Shown: one piece after another, positions 28,447-37,192 of the stretch
How the letters are laid out: each line of letters opens with the position of its first letter
Numbering within the stretch: the first letter of the stretch is position 1
Origin: Pseudomonadales bacterium
GTDB taxonomy: Bacteria > Pseudomonadota > Gammaproteobacteria > Pseudomonadales > UBA7239
NCBI GenBank assembly: GCA_028280345.1
Contig: JANQLY010000014.1
Location: forward strand, 1-64,000
Direction: 5' to 3'
Length of the DNA stretch: 64,000 bases
Program-made: the position numbers and the translations under genes
Notes under the pieces: generated by a model
Told to the model about the DNA's origin: nothing
The model's database searches: none
Seen by the model: the letters and a program-made list of their open reading frames with translations, nothing else

Positions 28447-28866
28447 ATGAGTGAAAAAAAGATTAAAGGTAGCTGCTTATGTGGCGCTGTTTCTTTCAGT
28501 GTCACCCCTCCTCTAAAACTGTTTCAGTACTGCCACTGCTCCCTGTGCCGCAAGGTGAGCGGCTCTGCCCACGCAGCAAATATTTTTGTCAAACCAGAGC
28601 AATTGACCTGGGACAGCGGTGCCGATTATGTTCAACGTTACGAAGTACCCGATGTAAAATACTATGCTACCGGTTTCTGCAAGCGCTGTGGCTCACCACT
28701 GCCATGGCAAACCAAAGATGGCCGTTCAGTGCTGGTTCCCGCCGGCTCACTGAATGAAGACCCGGGGTTAAAACCGAAGCAGAATATTTTCTGGGAATCC
28801 CGCGCCCCCTGGCATATAGAAACCGGTGAGCTACCAAAGTTTGCCGAATTCCCTGTCAAAAATTAG
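28447..28866 (+). CDS. GFA-family zinc protein
   Basis: A 139-residue member of the glutathione-dependent formaldehyde-activating (GFA/Mss4-like) family. The metal-binding cysteines are all present: SCLCGAV (Cys10, Cys12), CHCSLC (Cys29, 31, 34) and CKRCG (Cys78, 81). Despite the name, most members have no proven formaldehyde activity, so the reaction is not established. ATG 28447 follows AGAGGTTAAATCTC. It continues the same-strand run after the lipoprotein, with a 26-base gap on each side. Confidence 0.88.
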   Translation: MSEKKIKGSCLCGAVSFSVTPPLKLFQYCHCSLCRKVSGSAHAANIFVKPEQLTWDSGADYVQRYEVPDVKYYATGFCKRCGSPLPWQTKDGRSVLVPAGSLNEDPGLKPKQNIFWESRAPWHIETGELPKFAEFPVKN

Positions 28867-28891
28867 AACTTTTTCCAGATTTTCCTGAAGT

Positions 28892-29383
28892 ATGCTGGAG
28901 AGTTTTCCACCCGTAGCAAACCGGCACTGCCATACCTTGATTCTCGGCTCGATGCCTGGTAAACGTTCGCTCGATGCACAGCAGTATTACGCCCATCCGC
29001 AAAATCTGTTTTGGGCATTTATTGAGGAGCTATTGGACATCAAACGGGATCTACCCTACCGTAAGCGACTTGAGGCATTACAGCAACAGCATATTGCCCT
29101 GTGGGATGTTCTCAAACACTGCGAAAGGGAGAGCAGTCTCGACAGCGATATCAAACACGCGATTCCCAACGATTTTGTTATGTTCCTGCAGCAACACAAC
29201 AAAATCAGCAAAATTGGTTTTAACGGACAAAAAGCATTTCAAGTATTTCGACAGCAGGTACTCCGGGATAACCCCGATTTTGCCAATCGCTATGACATAG
29301 TAGTTTTACCTTCAACAAGCCCGGCCAATGCATCAATCAAAAGACCCGATAAACTCAAAGCCTGGCAGGACTTTCTACAATAA
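28892..29383 (+). CDS. DNA-deoxyinosine (hypoxanthine) glycosylase, UDG superfamily
   Basis: A 163-residue glycosylase of UDG family 6, which removes deaminated adenine (hypoxanthine) from DNA. The first catalytic region reads LILGSMPGKRSL (GSMPG at 19-23), followed by YYAHPQNLFW with Asn38, and the second active-site motif is LPSTSPAN (139-146). Length is normal for this family. It ends the same-strand run and faces the sorbosone-dehydrogenase-like gene with 13 bases between stops. Assignment rests on these motifs; activity on uracil is also possible for relatives. Confidence 0.85.
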   Translation: MLESFPPVANRHCHTLILGSMPGKRSLDAQQYYAHPQNLFWAFIEELLDIKRDLPYRKRLEALQQQHIALWDVLKHCERESSLDSDIKHAIPNDFVMFLQQHNKISKIGFNGQKAFQVFRQQVLRDNPDFANRYDIVVLPSTSPANASIKRPDKLKAWQDFLQ

Positions 29384-29396
29384 GCTTGCTATAGCA

Positions 29397-30557
29397 CTAG
29401 TCTTTTAGCGTTACACGATAGATTGCACCGGCGTAGTCATCGGAAATATAAATGGCTCCATCGCTACCTTCTGTAATTTCCGCCGGACGACCAATCACAT
29501 TATCATCGCGTAGAAAACCACTCATAAAATCTTTCTCGACAATATTGCCCATATCATCCCAGTGTAGTGAGACTACCTTGTAACCGTCTTTTTCCGAGCG
29601 ATTCCAGGAACCGTGCAGGGCAACCAGCGCCGCCTCTCGATAGTCCTGCGGCAGATTATCACTGCGCAAGAAATGTATTCCAAGTGGCGCATTGTGCGCA
29701 CGAAATCCGTGTACCATCGGCACACTGTTTTTTATGCGATCTTCATTGCCTGCTCCCAGATCCGGATCGGGTTCGTTATTGCCGTTGGCAAACGGCCAGC
29801 CGTAGAACTTGCCCGCTTCTATCTTGTTGAGTTCGCACGGAGGGTAATCGTCTCCGAGCATATCGCGACCATTATCAGTGGCGTAAAGCTCTGCGTCGCG
29901 ATTCCAGTCAAAGCCCGCACTGTTGCGCAAACCCGTGGCATAAATCTCTTCGCCGGAACCATCCGGCCGATAGCGCACCATGGTCGCTCGAAGTTCATCA
30001 TCCTCTATGCAAACATTGCAGGTTGATCCTACGGTGACATAGATCAGACCATCCGGCCCAAGGCGCAGCGTTTTTTTCCAGTGGTTACCGCCTTCTGGCC
30101 AGCCGCTGACGATGTTTTCATAATCGCCAACTACCGCACCTGCTTCGTGGTCAAACTTGATACGACCGATACCGTGATCCTCGGCGACATAAAGCCAATC
30201 CTGATAAAAGTCGAGACCGTTCGGCCCATTGAGCTGGTCGAGCAGCACCTGCTTGCCATCGTGTCTGCCATCACCATTACTATCGCGTTTAAGCAACAGC
30301 ACCTGATCCCGATTCGGCGTAGCCACGAGCACATCACCACTGCGGGTCATGCGCAGCATGCGAGCATTCGGCACATCATCGGCAAACACGTTGTAGGCAA
30401 ACCCGTCTGGCAACATAATGCGTTCGGAAAGTTTACTCTGATCAACTTCACTACTACCAACAGGAAAGTTAACCGCCCCAACTATCAACTTCACGCTAAC
30501 AGCCGCAAGCACTATGAGTATGAAAAAAACCAGTAAAATTTTTGCTACAAGCTTCAT
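29397..30557 (-). CDS. Sorbosone-dehydrogenase-like PQQ beta-propeller protein
   Basis: A 386-residue protein with an N-terminal signal anchor (about residues 5-28) and a six-bladed propeller of the soluble glucose/sorbosone dehydrogenase type. Landmarks are LPDGFAYNVFADDVPNARML, the NGLDFYQDWLYVAEDHGIGR blade, FDWNRDAELYATDNGRDMLGDDYPP and the final DGAIYISDDYAGAIYRV. Relatives oxidise sugars or aldehydes in the periplasm using PQQ. It lies 125 bases downstream of a cyclic-nucleotide-binding gene that ends in its own terminator, so it probably has its own promoter. The exact substrate is unknown, and PQQ synthesis genes are not in the window. Confidence 0.87.
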   Translation of the reverse strand: MKLVAKILLVFFILIVLAAVSVKLIVGAVNFPVGSSEVDQSKLSERIMLPDGFAYNVFADDVPNARMLRMTRSGDVLVATPNRDQVLLLKRDSNGDGRHDGKQVLLDQLNGPNGLDFYQDWLYVAEDHGIGRIKFDHEAGAVVGDYENIVSGWPEGGNHWKKTLRLGPDGLIYVTVGSTCNVCIEDDELRATMVRYRPDGSGEEIYATGLRNSAGFDWNRDAELYATDNGRDMLGDDYPPCELNKIEAGKFYGWPFANGNNEPDPDLGAGNEDRIKNSVPMVHGFRAHNAPLGIHFLRSDNLPQDYREAALVALHGSWNRSEKDGYKVVSLHWDDMGNIVEKDFMSGFLRDDNVIGRPAEITEGSDGAIYISDDYAGAIYRVTLKD

Positions 30558-30621
30558 TATTTCTATACCCTGTATTTGTCAGTTGTACCGGCTTAATCAA
30601 CCAAACATAACTCAATGCCAA

Positions 30622-30660
30622 TAAAAAGGCACATCAACTAACGAGCTGATGTGCCATAAA
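30622..30660 (-). terminator. Terminator after the first cyclic-nucleotide-binding gene
   Basis: GGCACATCA / TGATGTGCC gives a perfect nine-base stem with a ten-base loop, followed on the minus strand by TTTTTATT. It lies 28 bases past the stop codon. Confidence 0.82.
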
Positions 30661-30682
30661 ACACATTACAAAACAGAACGCT

Positions 30683-31318
30683 TTACTGAATCGCGTTCCA
30701 CTTTTCCAGCACACGCGCAAGCATCATCGCCTGTTTGGCATGGTACTTGAGTTCATCGAGGGTATCCTTATCACCCCCATACTTTTTAATCTTGTCGTAA
30801 ATTTGCGCAAGAGGATGACTCTTGTCACGATTTTTGTAACCTTCAAGTTTAAAGCGTGTGTTATTAATCACAATGCGGTAGAACGCCAGTTTGGTGGCAA
30901 GCGATATCGTGGAAAAATCTTCCAGCTCACCAAATGCAGAAAAGTCTGTGGCAAATAGCTGTGCCGGTGAACCGCTCTTTTCTACTGCAACTGTTGCCGT
31001 GCGTGGCAGACGCGTCATCGCTGCAAGTGCACCGAGTACAGAACCGGTAGATAGCGCACTGACAGGTTCACTTTTACGGGTAATTTTTTCCGTTCCGTAG
31101 ACCGCCAATTCGCCTTTGAGTAAAAAGTAAAAGGTATTATCTACCTCACCTTTTTTAATCAGCACATCACCTGGCTTTAGCTCCACAATACTTGAGTGAT
31201 CCAGCAACAGGCTTTTCTGATCCGGTGCGTTAATCGCCAGATCATTAAAAAAAGGAATGCCATCAAGCTGGCCCTGAATACCCCCACCTTTGTAGTCGGA
31301 ATAAGGTGTTTTTTTCAT
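30683..31318 (-). CDS. Cyclic-nucleotide-binding-fold protein with degenerate phosphate-binding cassette
   Basis: A 211-residue protein with a cNMP-binding beta-barrel (residues about 20-125) and a helical C-terminus without a helix-turn-helix, so not a CRP-type transcription factor. The phosphate-binding cassette reads LGALAAMTRLPRTATV: the Arg (residue 106) is kept, but the usual Glu of FGE is Ala. The paralogue at 33949-34647 shows the same change. It follows the Ser/Thr kinase by 138 bases on the same strand. A role as a kinase-linked sensor or scaffold is inferred from position only; binding of cAMP or cGMP is doubtful. Confidence 0.82.
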   Translation of the reverse strand: MKKTPYSDYKGGGIQGQLDGIPFFNDLAINAPDQKSLLLDHSSIVELKPGDVLIKKGEVDNTFYFLLKGELAVYGTEKITRKSEPVSALSTGSVLGALAAMTRLPRTATVAVEKSGSPAQLFATDFSAFGELEDFSTISLATKLAFYRIVINNTRFKLEGYKNRDKSHPLAQIYDKIKKYGGDKDTLDELKYHAKQAMMLARVLEKWNAIQ

Positions 31319-31456
31319 AAATCCTGTTTAACCCCGCTGAACCTGAATCCTGTTCGGAAAGACTATCAATACTTGCACGCAAGCCGCACAGACTAACCAA
31401 TTATCTGGCACAAAACAAATATTTGCCTGGGGACCACGCGTTAAAGACCGCCATGT

Positions 31457-32851
31457 TTAATTGGCGATTTTTTTTATTTTCAGGCGAAAGTCGGTTCTTT
31501 CAACCTCGGTAGGAATGGCCTCGGCAAGCCGCATCACAAAATCATCATAATCGGAAGATTCAGAAATAATATCCTGTAGCATCATTTCCGCCATCGGACC
31601 AACGTACTCAGCATAAAGTAATTCAACCTCATTAAGTGCGGAGCCTTCTAACTGAAATTTCTCCTGCTGGCGCGGTACTGACGGCTGCATCAGTACCGTT
31701 TCATCCTCACTTGCTGCCGGCTTGATTCGGGTATGCACTCTATCGGTATTAACCCTGGGAATCTCGGTCACTTCTTCGGTGGCTTCCCAGGCCTTCAAAA
31801 AGGCTTCACGATCCTGCGGCGACGCAATTTCCTCGGCCACTTTTTGCGCCAGTTCATACAGACCATGTGTTTCTTCGGCATAGTGTTCGATAAGACTCGC
31901 ACCAATCGGCCCAACATAATTAACCAGCATGCTCTCCATCTCATCAAGCTGCTCTCGCCAGCTCCCATCAGATACTGGTGGTTGTACCACAGGGGGCATA
32001 CCTGTCGGGGCACGCTCCTGTTTGATTTCCTCTACTGCCTGTTTGACCGCCCTGGCGTAGTCCTGGGCATTTGCGAAGCGCTCTTCGGGCTTAAACGCCA
32101 GACCTTTTTGCAACACCGGTAAAAACGGCATAGGTATCATCTGGGTCATATTGACCCGCGGTGTAATATAAATACCTTGTGGTGACAAACAGCTATGCTC
32201 CACCGCACTGGTCACCGGCACCTTGGCAAGGATTTCCATGAGTATCACCGACAGGGAAAACAGATCAGCGCGCCCGTCAACAGACGACGTCGCTTCCTGC
32301 TCCGGTGCCATGTAGTGCGGTGTACCCACGGTATAACCAAGCTGTGTCACCTCGGACGATACCGGTAAGCGCGCAATACCAAAGTCGGTTATCTTCACAG
32401 CATCCGTATCTGTCACCATGATATTTGACGGTTTGATATCGCGATGCACCACACCGTTTTGGTGGGCATAGTGCAAGCCCTTTATCATCTGTGAAAACAT
32501 CTTCAATGCCCGGTTAAACTTGATCGGCGCATTGAGTTTGAGTATTTCATCCAGCGGATTTCCCTGAATAAATTCCATCACCATAAACGGCATGCCGTCG
32601 AGATCACCGTACTCAAGAATCGTGACAATGTTTGGATGCATACAACGGGCAGAAGCCTGCGCTTCAATTTTAAAGCGGCTGTGATATTCATCGATAAGAC
32701 TCTGATCGGCAATATTAGGTGTCAGTGTCTTGATCGCCACCTTACGCTGAATGTCCGGATCAAATCCTTCGTACACCACTCCCATTGAACCCTTGCCGAG
32801 GATCCGGGAAATTTTGTACTTGCTGATTTGTTCGGGCAATGCGTCGTTCAC
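31457..32851 (-). CDS. Hanks-type Ser/Thr protein kinase with two C-terminal YVGP repeats
   Basis: A 464-residue soluble kinase. The catalytic domain (about 10-275) is complete: GKGSMG loop (19-24), Lys41, HRDIKPSN (136-143), DFG (156-158) and APE (182-184), so it should be active. No transmembrane segment is present, unlike PknB-type kinases. After a Pro-rich linker, two related helical modules start with YVGPIGASLIEHY (about 308-355) and YVGPMAEMMLQDI (about 411-463), a repeat of the kind annotated as DUF8082. The start is GTG at 32851 with GAGAAG upstream. The HAMP sensor gene ends 23 bases ahead, so the two are probably co-transcribed. Confidence 0.9.
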   Translation of the reverse strand: MNDALPEQISKYKISRILGKGSMGVVYEGFDPDIQRKVAIKTLTPNIADQSLIDEYHSRFKIEAQASARCMHPNIVTILEYGDLDGMPFMVMEFIQGNPLDEILKLNAPIKFNRALKMFSQMIKGLHYAHQNGVVHRDIKPSNIMVTDTDAVKITDFGIARLPVSSEVTQLGYTVGTPHYMAPEQEATSSVDGRADLFSLSVILMEILAKVPVTSAVEHSCLSPQGIYITPRVNMTQMIPMPFLPVLQKGLAFKPEERFANAQDYARAVKQAVEEIKQERAPTGMPPVVQPPVSDGSWREQLDEMESMLVNYVGPIGASLIEHYAEETHGLYELAQKVAEEIASPQDREAFLKAWEATEEVTEIPRVNTDRVHTRIKPAASEDETVLMQPSVPRQQEKFQLEGSALNEVELLYAEYVGPMAEMMLQDIISESSDYDDFVMRLAEAIPTEVERTDFRLKIKKIAN

Positions 32852-32874
32852 AACCGGCTTCTCAATCTACTTAT

Positions 32875-33765
32875 TTATTGGCTTTTACGCTTTTGCTGTT
32901 TAATCAGTTTTACTGCACTACCAAGACTGCGATGCATGCGGTTAAATGAACTCGCCATTGAAGCAATTTCATCCTTACCTTTGACATCAAATTCTTCTAC
33001 ATCAATTTGACCCTTACTGATCACATTGGCTTTCTCTGCCATTTTCTTGATCGGGCTTATAACCACAAAGTGCAACAGAATGTTCAACAACACCCAGATC
33101 ACAAGGAAAATACCGGTTAGCGAAGCCATAAATACCACAAAGGCCTTGTTCGCACGCTCCAGTGGCAAACTCATCGGCACAGAAACAATCTGGGCTCCAA
33201 CAATGGAATTCAGTTCCCAGCCAAAGCCGTTATTGCGACCATAAACGTCGAGCATGGCCTGCGGTGCATTGTCCGGTACGCTATGGCAAGTAAGACACTT
33301 TTCGTTGGTAATACGGAACGGGCGACTCAGATAGAGATACTGCCCAGTCTGCGTAGTGCGCACTCCGCTGAACTCGCTGACATCAGGGTTGTTGCGGAAG
33401 TGATCAATGATGTCCCGCTCCCAGTCCGCAGCGCGATGCACCGGGTTGGTCGGATTAATGGTCGCTTCATTATAAGTGTAGTCGGGATAGTTCTCGCGCA
33501 GACGATTAAAGTTATTCGTCGCCGCATAGGCCGGAACAGTTTGCCTGATAAATTCTTTATGTCCGCCTTGCTGGACAACTGGTCTGACTTCATCAACAGT
33601 GTATTTGCGAATCCCTTTAGCCATTTCCATCATAATACTGGCCTTGAGCAACACCTCTTCCTTGGCATTCTCTTCAAGAATTTGCTTACTGATAAAGCCT
33701 GACAAGCCGATGCCGATGGCCAGGGCGAGAAACATAACCAGGTTAAACTTAATCCTTAAATTCAT
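32875..33765 (-). CDS. DUF3365-type heme-binding membrane sensor with HAMP domain
   Basis: A 296-residue membrane protein: helix 1 at about 8-25, a periplasmic domain of about 180 residues, helix 2 at about 208-232 and a HAMP linker at about 233-285, ending there without a kinase or cyclase domain. The periplasmic domain matches DUF3365 (Tll0287-like) and has a c-type heme motif CLTCH (Cys157, Cys160, His161). It could sense redox state or a gas. It lies 23 bases before the Ser/Thr kinase gene, making the kinase a plausible output partner; this pairing is an inference. Confidence 0.86.
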   Translation of the reverse strand: MNLRIKFNLVMFLALAIGIGLSGFISKQILEENAKEEVLLKASIMMEMAKGIRKYTVDEVRPVVQQGGHKEFIRQTVPAYAATNNFNRLRENYPDYTYNEATINPTNPVHRAADWERDIIDHFRNNPDVSEFSGVRTTQTGQYLYLSRPFRITNEKCLTCHSVPDNAPQAMLDVYGRNNGFGWELNSIVGAQIVSVPMSLPLERANKAFVVFMASLTGIFLVIWVLLNILLHFVVISPIKKMAEKANVISKGQIDVEEFDVKGKDEIASMASSFNRMHRSLGSAVKLIKQQKRKSQ

Positions 33766-33948
33766 AACAAGACCTATACCCTTATTGACGTTTTATTCAC
33801 ACAACCCCACACAATGCCCATCCTATATACAAGGAAATACGGCAAAAAGTCTAAAACTGACTACAAAACTACAAGCAAGACAGCCAACGGACTCTACCCA
33901 AAATCCCCGTAAAAGCCAAGGGCTCCAGCGGGGCAAGTGAGATCCGGA

Positions 33949-34647
33949 TCAGGCCGAGTGGATCAGGTTGAGCATTTCCAGGCCATCGTCCGTAATCTGG
34001 AACTGACCTGGTGAACGGAATGCATCGTTCCAGTTTTCAAGCAGGTCAGCGAGTTCACTCGCCTGGCTATTCAGGCTTGCAAGCTCTTCCTGTGTACCCT
34101 TCTGCCCAACAAACAAGGTGACATCTTTCACCTTGTCAGCCAACGGGTGCTGGCTGTGTTCCATGCGGTAAAGCTCAAGTTTCCAACGTGTATGGTTGAC
34201 CACCAGGCGATAAAAGCACAATTTGGTTTCGAGGGAGACCTGACTGAAGTCTGCCAATTCACCGAAAACACCAAAGTCCGTACAGAACAGCAACGTGGAC
34301 TGGCCATTCTTGTCTGACACAAGTGATGCTGTGCGCGGGCGATTGGTCAACAGCGACAATGCGCCAAATACATGGCCGGTACCCAGATGATTGACGATGC
34401 GATGGTGCACATCCTTGTCATCGGGATAAACGGTCAAGTTGCCGCGCAGAATAAAATAGTAAACATTGTCTCGGGTGCCGCGGCGGATAACCTCTTCTCC
34501 AGGGGTGAATTCCTGTAACCAGGAATTCTTCAGCAACAGTTTGAGTTGATCGCTATCCAGGTTCGAAACTTCCTTGAAAAAAGGAATACCACTTAAAAGT
34601 ACCCGAATGGAATCTTTGGGGTAATCGTTGAGTTCTATTCTTTTCAT
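33949..34647 (-). CDS. Second cyclic-nucleotide-binding-fold protein (paralogue)
   Basis: A 232-residue protein related along its length to the one at 30683-31318: both share GIPFF near the start, a cNMP barrel, and a C-terminus containing KLELYRMEHSQHPLADKV or its equivalent. The phosphate-binding cassette reads FGALSLLTNRPRTASL, with Ala for the usual Glu and Arg105 retained. No DNA-binding domain is present. It heads the minus-strand signalling group, 183 bases upstream of the HAMP sensor. The two paralogues bracketing the sensor and kinase suggest one functional set, but nothing in the sequence proves it. Confidence 0.82.
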   Translation of the reverse strand: MKRIELNDYPKDSIRVLLSGIPFFKEVSNLDSDQLKLLLKNSWLQEFTPGEEVIRRGTRDNVYYFILRGNLTVYPDDKDVHHRIVNHLGTGHVFGALSLLTNRPRTASLVSDKNGQSTLLFCTDFGVFGELADFSQVSLETKLCFYRLVVNHTRWKLELYRMEHSQHPLADKVKDVTLFVGQKGTQEELASLNSQASELADLLENWNDAFRSPGQFQITDDGLEMLNLIHSA

Positions 34648-34956
34648 GATCCGGCGGTCTTCGAAAAATCCAAAAATGCAACGATATCAGAGAGTTAGGC
34701 GGATTATAATATTTTTTTCGATTATTTTGCCGCCGCCGACCACAAAAGCCTGCAAAGACCTGTTTTTTATGCCCTGGGTGGTGCTAGAATCAGCGATCCC
34801 AAGCAAAAACAATTGAAGTCTGGCAGCGGTTAGATCAGACCAAAGGTAGTTAGGCAGAGTGCTGGCAAACACAGAGCAGGACAGTGCCAGAGTCGCCACA
34901 GGGATCGAAGGAACAAAGTAAGTTACTGAAATTACTATATAAAGAGGACTTGTACC
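34648..34956. other. Divergent intergenic region before the pentapeptide gene
   Basis: This 309-base gap separates the second cyclic-nucleotide-binding gene from the pentapeptide-repeat gene. I see no gene in it. ATTATAAT at 34703-34710 could be a -10 element on either strand, but no convincing -35 is spaced correctly. A clear ribosome binding site GAGGA precedes the next start codon. Confidence 0.45.
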
Positions 34957-36696
34957 ATGTTCAGACAAGCTGTGTTATTGCTTTCCGCCCTTCTTATAAG
35001 CCTGCCGCTCCACGCCCAGATTGGCCCAATGAACTATCAGGGCCGTTTGTTGGACAATGCCGGCGTACCCGTGACGGGCTCCCACACATTTAAAGTCCGC
35101 ATCTACGATGATCCCGTACTGAGCACAGGAAAAATGTACGAAGAGCAACATGCCGGCATCAATGTGAACGATGGTGTCTATCAGTTTCTGATCAGTGAGG
35201 GTAGCAACCTCTACGGCACCTGGGATATCAACCTGTGGAATGACAACAACCTCTATCTTGAGGTTGAAGTCGATGGGGAAACCCTCGCACCACGCCAACG
35301 CCTTGCCGCCGCACCGTTTGCGTTTCAGGCCAACCTCGCCCTGACTACCAATAATGCACTCGCCCTCGGTGGCCGCTCAGCAGAAGACTACGATAATATC
35401 CTCGCGGATATCTGCGTTTCCAGTCAGGGTAAATGGCTCGATCTCGCGGAATCTTGCCTCGGTATCGGCGCCTCGTTTCCCGGCCCTTCAAAAGTGGACT
35501 GGAGCACCCTGAGCAGTGATAGCGACTTTACCAATATCGATTTGAGCCGTGCCGATATCAGCGGTATCGATTTTATCGGTGTCGATTTCAGCGGCTCGAT
35601 TTTCAGCGGCACCACGTTTTCCGCCTCCAGCCTTGACAGCACCGACCTATCCAAAACCACCTGGGATGGCGCAATCAATACAGATACATCTGTACACAAT
35701 CTCGATCTGTACACGGTACTCAATGGCGCCACTCTGCAAAATATGGACCTCACCTATATTGGTTTTACCGATGTCTCCGTCGTTAATGGCCTTTCTGTCG
35801 GTAATATTTCCGCCTGCCCGGACTCCAACCCTTTCGGGTGGGTTTGCCGTGAAATGTACGCAGCCTCCGGTAACTGGTTTATGGCTGGCCCAGGTGCCAA
35901 CCTGGCTGCCGGCTCTGCCGCCTCATCGTTCAGATTCGGTTCCAGCTACCTTGATGTAGAACGCGGTGCACTGGTCGGTACTGACCTGTCCAATGCCATT
36001 TTTGTCGGCAATGTGATTTCCCAGGACTTCCTCAATACCAATCTGACTAACGCCAATTTCGACTACACCCTCCTGAAAAATGCCAATATCGAAAACGCTA
36101 CGATAGATGGCACCACCTTCCGCAATGCGATACTCGACAAGGTCACGATCAGAGGTACCGGTATTTTCGATGATGCCAACTTTCATGAAGCTGAACTTAA
36201 CTATGTGCAGATTCAAAAGGATGCCACAAACCTGACGTTCACCAATGCAACGCTTAACAATACCTCACTGTTTAACCTTCAACAAAATGGCAATGACACG
36301 CTTGATGGCGGCAACTTCCAGAAAGCTGTGCTTGAAAATGTCACCATTAAAGGCGTTGCCAGCGGCGCACTGGATTTTAGCAACGCACGTTTTTACAACG
36401 GCTTTGAGATTGAAGACATTGACCAGGCAGGTGCCACTGTAACCATGACGGGTACCGGTTTCTTTGGCGGCACGTTCAGTGGCGACTTCGAAACTATCAG
36501 CTTTACCAATGTCGTGTTTGACGACGTTGAATTCGACTACCTCGATCTCTGTCAGGCTGCATTTACTAACGAAATGCTCGATGTTACCTGGGGGCGTGTT
36601 GAATGTCCGGATGGCTACAACAGCAACGGCATTAATTGTGTCACATCGCACTGGACACCGACTGGTAACCCCTCGCTGTGCAATAACTATCCCTAA
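34957..36696 (+). CDS. Secreted pentapeptide-repeat protein with NYQGRL N-terminal domain
   Basis: A 579-residue exported protein with signal peptide MFRQAVLLLSALLISLPLHA. Residues about 25-150 ([17 protein letters not shown] ... LALGGRSAEDYD) are homologous to the N-terminal domain of the collagen-like protein at 17518. From about residue 185 to the C-terminus, pentapeptide-type A(D/N)Lxx repeats predominate (FTNIDLSRADISGIDFIGVD, LSNAIFVGNVISQDFLNTNL), which fold as a right-handed beta helix. A Cys-containing tail follows (CPDGYNSNGINC). The ATG at 34957 has GAGGA nine bases ahead. Likely a cell-surface or extracellular protein; function unknown. Confidence 0.86.
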   Translation: MFRQAVLLLSALLISLPLHAQIGPMNYQGRLLDNAGVPVTGSHTFKVRIYDDPVLSTGKMYEEQHAGINVNDGVYQFLISEGSNLYGTWDINLWNDNNLYLEVEVDGETLAPRQRLAAAPFAFQANLALTTNNALALGGRSAEDYDNILADICVSSQGKWLDLAESCLGIGASFPGPSKVDWSTLSSDSDFTNIDLSRADISGIDFIGVDFSGSIFSGTTFSASSLDSTDLSKTTWDGAINTDTSVHNLDLYTVLNGATLQNMDLTYIGFTDVSVVNGLSVGNISACPDSNPFGWVCREMYAASGNWFMAGPGANLAAGSAASSFRFGSSYLDVERGALVGTDLSNAIFVGNVISQDFLNTNLTNANFDYTLLKNANIENATIDGTTFRNAILDKVTIRGTGIFDDANFHEAELNYVQIQKDATNLTFTNATLNNTSLFNLQQNGNDTLDGGNFQKAVLENVTIKGVASGALDFSNARFYNGFEIEDIDQAGATVTMTGTGFFGGTFSGDFETISFTNVVFDDVEFDYLDLCQAAFTNEMLDVTWGRVECPDGYNSNGINCVTSHWTPTGNPSLCNNYP

Positions 36697-36743
36697 GTCA
36701 GCACTTTTACGACACAGCTGAACACGCCATTGTTGAATAAATA

Positions 36744-36766
36744 GACACCCGGCCCCGCCGGGTGTC
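36744..36766. terminator. Hairpin after the pentapeptide-repeat gene
   Basis: GACACCCGG-CCCCG-CCGGGTGTC is a perfect nine-base stem 48 bases after the stop codon. It lacks a clean T-run, so termination is probable rather than certain. Confidence 0.55.
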
Positions 36767-36849
36767 TGTCGTACCCATACTCCCGGCAAAGCCTCGCAAC
36801 CGATACAAGATTTTTTTCTTAATTTCAGTGATTTTAAAACGGTTTTGGT

Positions 36850-36855
36850 TATAAT
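36850..36855 (+). promoter_or_regulatory. Possible -10 element for the small cytosolic gene
   Basis: TATAAT lies 38 bases before the start codon of the 75-residue protein. No good -35 hexamer is seen at 16-18 bases, so the call is weak. Confidence 0.3.
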
Positions 36856-36893
36856 CGATGCTCTTATTTAACCAGGACGAAAGGGAGAACCTC

Positions 36894-37121
36894 ATGGCAC
36901 ATCGTTTTATTGACTACGTAGATCAAATCCGCAATGGCGCAACTGATGAAGAAAAGTTGCAAGCGGCTACCGCTATCTACCTGCGACTGTTACGCAATCA
37001 GTGCGCAGGCGGCGGTTTTGATATGGACTTCGAGCTGACCTACGATTCAGCAAATAACCAAAGCGCTTTTGGCGACAAGGTTAAAAATCTCAGGGATGTC
37101 ATTGCCGGTTTGACACCTTAA
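36894..37121 (+). CDS. Small acidic cytosolic protein, unknown function
   Basis: A 75-residue protein counted from ATG 36894, which has AAGGGAG eight bases upstream; a start at 36858 lacks such a site. It begins MAHRFIDYVDQIRNGATDEEKLQAATAIYLRLLRNQC and is mostly helical with no signal peptide. It is bounded by a strong terminator at 37128-37153, which supports it as a real, well-expressed gene. No family is recognised. Confidence 0.65.
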   Translation: MAHRFIDYVDQIRNGATDEEKLQAATAIYLRLLRNQCAGGGFDMDFELTYDSANNQSAFGDKVKNLRDVIAGLTP

Positions 37122-37125
37122 AAAA

Positions 37126-37153
37126 TAAAAAAGGGGGCTTCGGCCCCTTTTTT
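37126..37153 (+). terminator. Strong UUCG-loop rho-independent terminator
   Basis: AAAAAAGGGGGC-TTCG-GCCCCTTTTTT has a GC-rich stem with a UUCG tetraloop and flanking A and T runs, directly after the small cytosolic gene. Confidence 0.9.
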
Positions 37154-37192
37154 ATTGCCTATCATCTATTCATGTCTCAGGGAGAGCACCTC

